NCBI GenBank assembly: GCA_016302925.1
Contig: JAEDMR010000007.1
Coordinates: forward strand, 1 to 23,767
Reading direction: 5' to 3'
DNA: 23,767 nt
Source of the DNA: Bacillota bacterium
Lineage (GTDB): Bacteria; Bacillota; Clostridia; Peptostreptococcales; Anaerovoracaceae
Part shown: piece after piece, positions 22,274 through 23,767 of the stretch
Numbering within the stretch: position 1 is the first letter of the stretch
Layout of the letters: every line of letters begins with the position of its first letter
Notes under the pieces: generated by a model
Databases searched by the model: none
What the model was told of the DNA's origin: nothing
What the model saw: only the letters and a program-made list of their open reading frames with translations
Position numbers and translations under genes: made by a program

Positions 22274-22933
22274 ATGAAATTCTCTAAGGAAAAACTGAAA
22301 AAAAGCCTGCTGCTGTATGCGGTGACAGACCGTCACTGGCTGCAGGAAGGGGAAACCCTGTGCAGCCAGGTGGAACAGGCCCTGCAGGGCGGCGTCACCT
22401 TCGTGCAACTTAGGGAAAAGCATCTGGAAAAGGAAGCCTTTCTGGCGGAAGCCCGGGAAATCAAAGCACTGTGCAGGAAATACAATGTTCCCTTCGTCAT
22501 CAATGATGATGTGGATATCGCGCTGGCAGTGGATGCAGACGGCGTGCATGTGGGGCAGGATGACATGGAAGCCGGCGATGTGCGGGCGAAGCTGGGACCG
22601 GAGAAAATCATCGGCGTATCAGCCCACACGGTGGAGGAAGCACTGCGGGCTCAGGAGAGGGGCGCAGATTACCTGGGAGCCGGTGCGGTTTTCCCGACGG
22701 GATCCAAGGCGGATGCAGGTGACATGAGCCATGAAACGCTGCAGGCGATCTGCGAAGCGGTGGACATTCCGGTCATCGCCATCGGAGGAATCACCCGAAG
22801 CAATGTGAAGAAGCTTTCCGGAAGAGGACTCTGCGGCATTGCGGTGATCAGTGCCATCTTCGGTCAGCCGGAGATCGAAAAAGCCGCTGCTGAGCTAAAG
22901 CAGATGACGGAAGAAATGGTGGCCGAAAAATGA
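22274..22933 (+). CDS. thiE: Thiamine-phosphate synthase (ThiE)
   Basis: A 219-residue TIM-barrel enzyme joining HMP pyrophosphate and thiazole phosphate to form thiamine phosphate. Motifs are LYAVTDR (14-20), VQLREK (44-49), INDDVDIALA (76-85), DGVHVGQDD (89-97), GVSAHT (114-119), AVFPTGSK (138-145), AIGGI (169-173) and VISAIF (191-196). The start is ATG 22274, preceded by GGGAG at 22263-22267; in-frame ATGs at 22229 and 22244 are alternatives, the latter also having an AGGAG. It is the first gene after the TPP riboswitch and overlaps the HAD gene by 4 bases (ATGA). Confidence 0.94.
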   Translation: MKFSKEKLKKSLLLYAVTDRHWLQEGETLCSQVEQALQGGVTFVQLREKHLEKEAFLAEAREIKALCRKYNVPFVINDDVDIALAVDADGVHVGQDDMEAGDVRAKLGPEKIIGVSAHTVEEALRAQERGADYLGAGAVFPTGSKADAGDMSHETLQAICEAVDIPVIAIGGITRSNVKKLSGRGLCGIAVISAIFGQPEIEKAAAELKQMTEEMVAEK

Positions 22934-23592
22934 TCCGGGGTATGATATTCGACGTGGACGGTACCTTACTGGATTCTTCCTATGTGTGGGAAGATGCGGG
23001 GGCCAGATATCTGAAAAAACTGGGAATTGCAGCAGAGGAAGGACTTGGAAGAAAGCTGTTCACCATGACATTGGAAGACGGCGCACGGTACCTGAAGGAT
23101 ACCTACCATCTGCCCCAGGAAGCAGAGGAAGTGCTGGAAGGCGTGCTGCAGGTGGTGGAAAAATTCTATTTTCACGAGGCACAGCTGAAGGAAGGGGCAT
23201 TTGACTTTCTCTGCCGGCTCCATGAAAAGGGAATTCCCATGGCCATCGCCAGCTCCAGCAAAAAGGAGTATATCGAAGCAGCGTTTTCCCGGCTGGGTGT
23301 GCTGCAGTATTTCAAAAAAGTATTCACCTGCAGTGAAGCGGGGGCAGGAAAGGAACAGCCGCGAATCTTTTTCCAGGCGTCAGACTGTCTTGGTGCACAT
23401 CCGGAAGAAATCTGGGTAGCGGAAGACGGACTGTATGCCATGAAAACGGCAGCAGCCGCCGGATTCCGTGTTCTGGGTCTTTATGATGAAGGCAGCCGAG
23501 AAGACTGGGAAGAAATCCGGCGTGCCGCAGACCTTGCGTTAGAAAACCTGAGTGGGTTTGATCTATTTTGGGAGAGGGCTGCAGCACGCTGA
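22930..23592 (+). CDS. HAD-superfamily phosphatase in the thiamine operon
   Basis: A 220-residue HAD hydrolase. Motif I is FDVDGT (Asp8, Asp10), motif II lies in IASSS (about 106-110), motif III is Lys141, and motif IV is AEDG (Glu165, Asp166). The helical cap (about 18-85) is of the beta-phosphoglucomutase/phosphatase type. The start ATG overlaps the thiE stop as ATGA, and thiD follows, so it is under TPP riboswitch control. The context suggests a role on a thiamine intermediate, such as dephosphorylating thiamine phosphate or HMP phosphate, but a housekeeping or salvage role is equally possible. Substrate specificity cannot be read from the motifs. Confidence 0.9.
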   Translation: MIRGMIFDVDGTLLDSSYVWEDAGARYLKKLGIAAEEGLGRKLFTMTLEDGARYLKDTYHLPQEAEEVLEGVLQVVEKFYFHEAQLKEGAFDFLCRLHEKGIPMAIASSSKKEYIEAAFSRLGVLQYFKKVFTCSEAGAGKEQPRIFFQASDCLGAHPEEIWVAEDGLYAMKTAAAAGFRVLGLYDEGSREDWEEIRRAADLALENLSGFDLFWERAAAR

Positions 23593-23696
23593 AATACAGT
23601 GAAGCATGCAGCATTCCCCGCGGCAGATTGGGGGCACCACCTTCTGTCGCGTAAAAAAATTAGTGCAAATGTTCATAGCAAGAAAGGAAGCAAAAA

Positions 23697-23767
23697 ATGA
23701 GAACAGCATTAACAATCGCTGGAAGTGACTCCAGCGGAGGCGCCGGCATCCAGGCAGATATCAAGAC
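23697..23767 (+). CDS. thiD: Hydroxymethylpyrimidine (phosphate) kinase ThiD, N-terminal part
   Basis: The window ends after 23 codons. MRTALTIAGSDSSGGAGIQA is the hallmark N-terminus of ThiD, with the GSDSSGGAGIQAD substrate/nucleotide loop. It phosphorylates HMP and HMP phosphate to supply ThiE. AGAAAGGAAG lies 7 bases before the ATG. The gap of 104 bases from the HAD gene contains no clear gene or terminator, so it probably belongs to the same operon. Confidence 0.92.
   Translation, partial: MRTALTIAGSDSSGGAGIQADIK

Overview
The window reads as a chromosomal segment of an anaerobic, probably spore-forming member of the Bacillota (class Clostridia). The evidence is a spore-maturation SpmB protein, a typical rpsO-pnp pair, an HrcA/CIRCE operator, strong AGGAGG-type ribosome binding sites, frequent AGA arginine codons and a helix-turn-helix/desulfoferrodoxin-like protein of clostridial type. 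Base composition is mid-range. I see no rRNA, tRNA, CRISPR array, insertion sequence or prophage. Gene identities are calls made by reading protein motifs; no database search was possible.

Left part (1-10134, all + strand): the last codons of a probable spmA, then spmB and an S66-type LD-carboxypeptidase; lysA with a strong terminator; a cytoplasmic serine hydrolase of the beta-lactamase fold overlapping a small zinc-ribbon protein; rpsO and pnp, each with a terminator and a structured leader; htpG behind a clear sigma-A promoter with a CIRCE operator; and a membrane-anchored alpha/beta hydrolase.

Middle (10141-16064, + strand): a terminator, then a probable co-transcribed run of inositol-monophosphatase family protein, an amidohydrolase split by a one-base frameshift, proB and proA (proline synthesis, 4-base overlap) and an AEC-family permease. 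An XRE/desulfoferrodoxin-like fusion protein with its own promoter follows. From 16065 to 16462 lies a non-coding, partly AT-rich region with two look-alike C6/G6 hairpins.

Right part: on the - strand, metY-type O-acetylhomoserine sulfhydrylase with its promoter and terminator, then a zinc-uptake operon (Fur/Zur-family regulator, His-rich binding lipoprotein, ATPase, permease). A perfect 7-1-7 palindrome sits just downstream of the operon's -10 box. A calcineurin-type metallophosphoesterase lies upstream of it. On the + strand, a TPP riboswitch with promoter and terminator controls thiE, a HAD phosphatase overlapping thiE, and the start of thiD, which runs off the end.

The most interesting points are the CIRCE box at htpG, the fusion protein that appears to have lost the superoxide-reductase iron ligands, the paired hairpins at 16073-16297, the broken amidohydrolase with an A6 run at the break, the autoregulated-looking zinc operon, and the HAD phosphatase inside the thiamine operon. 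Nothing here is clearly a wholly new defence or mobile system.
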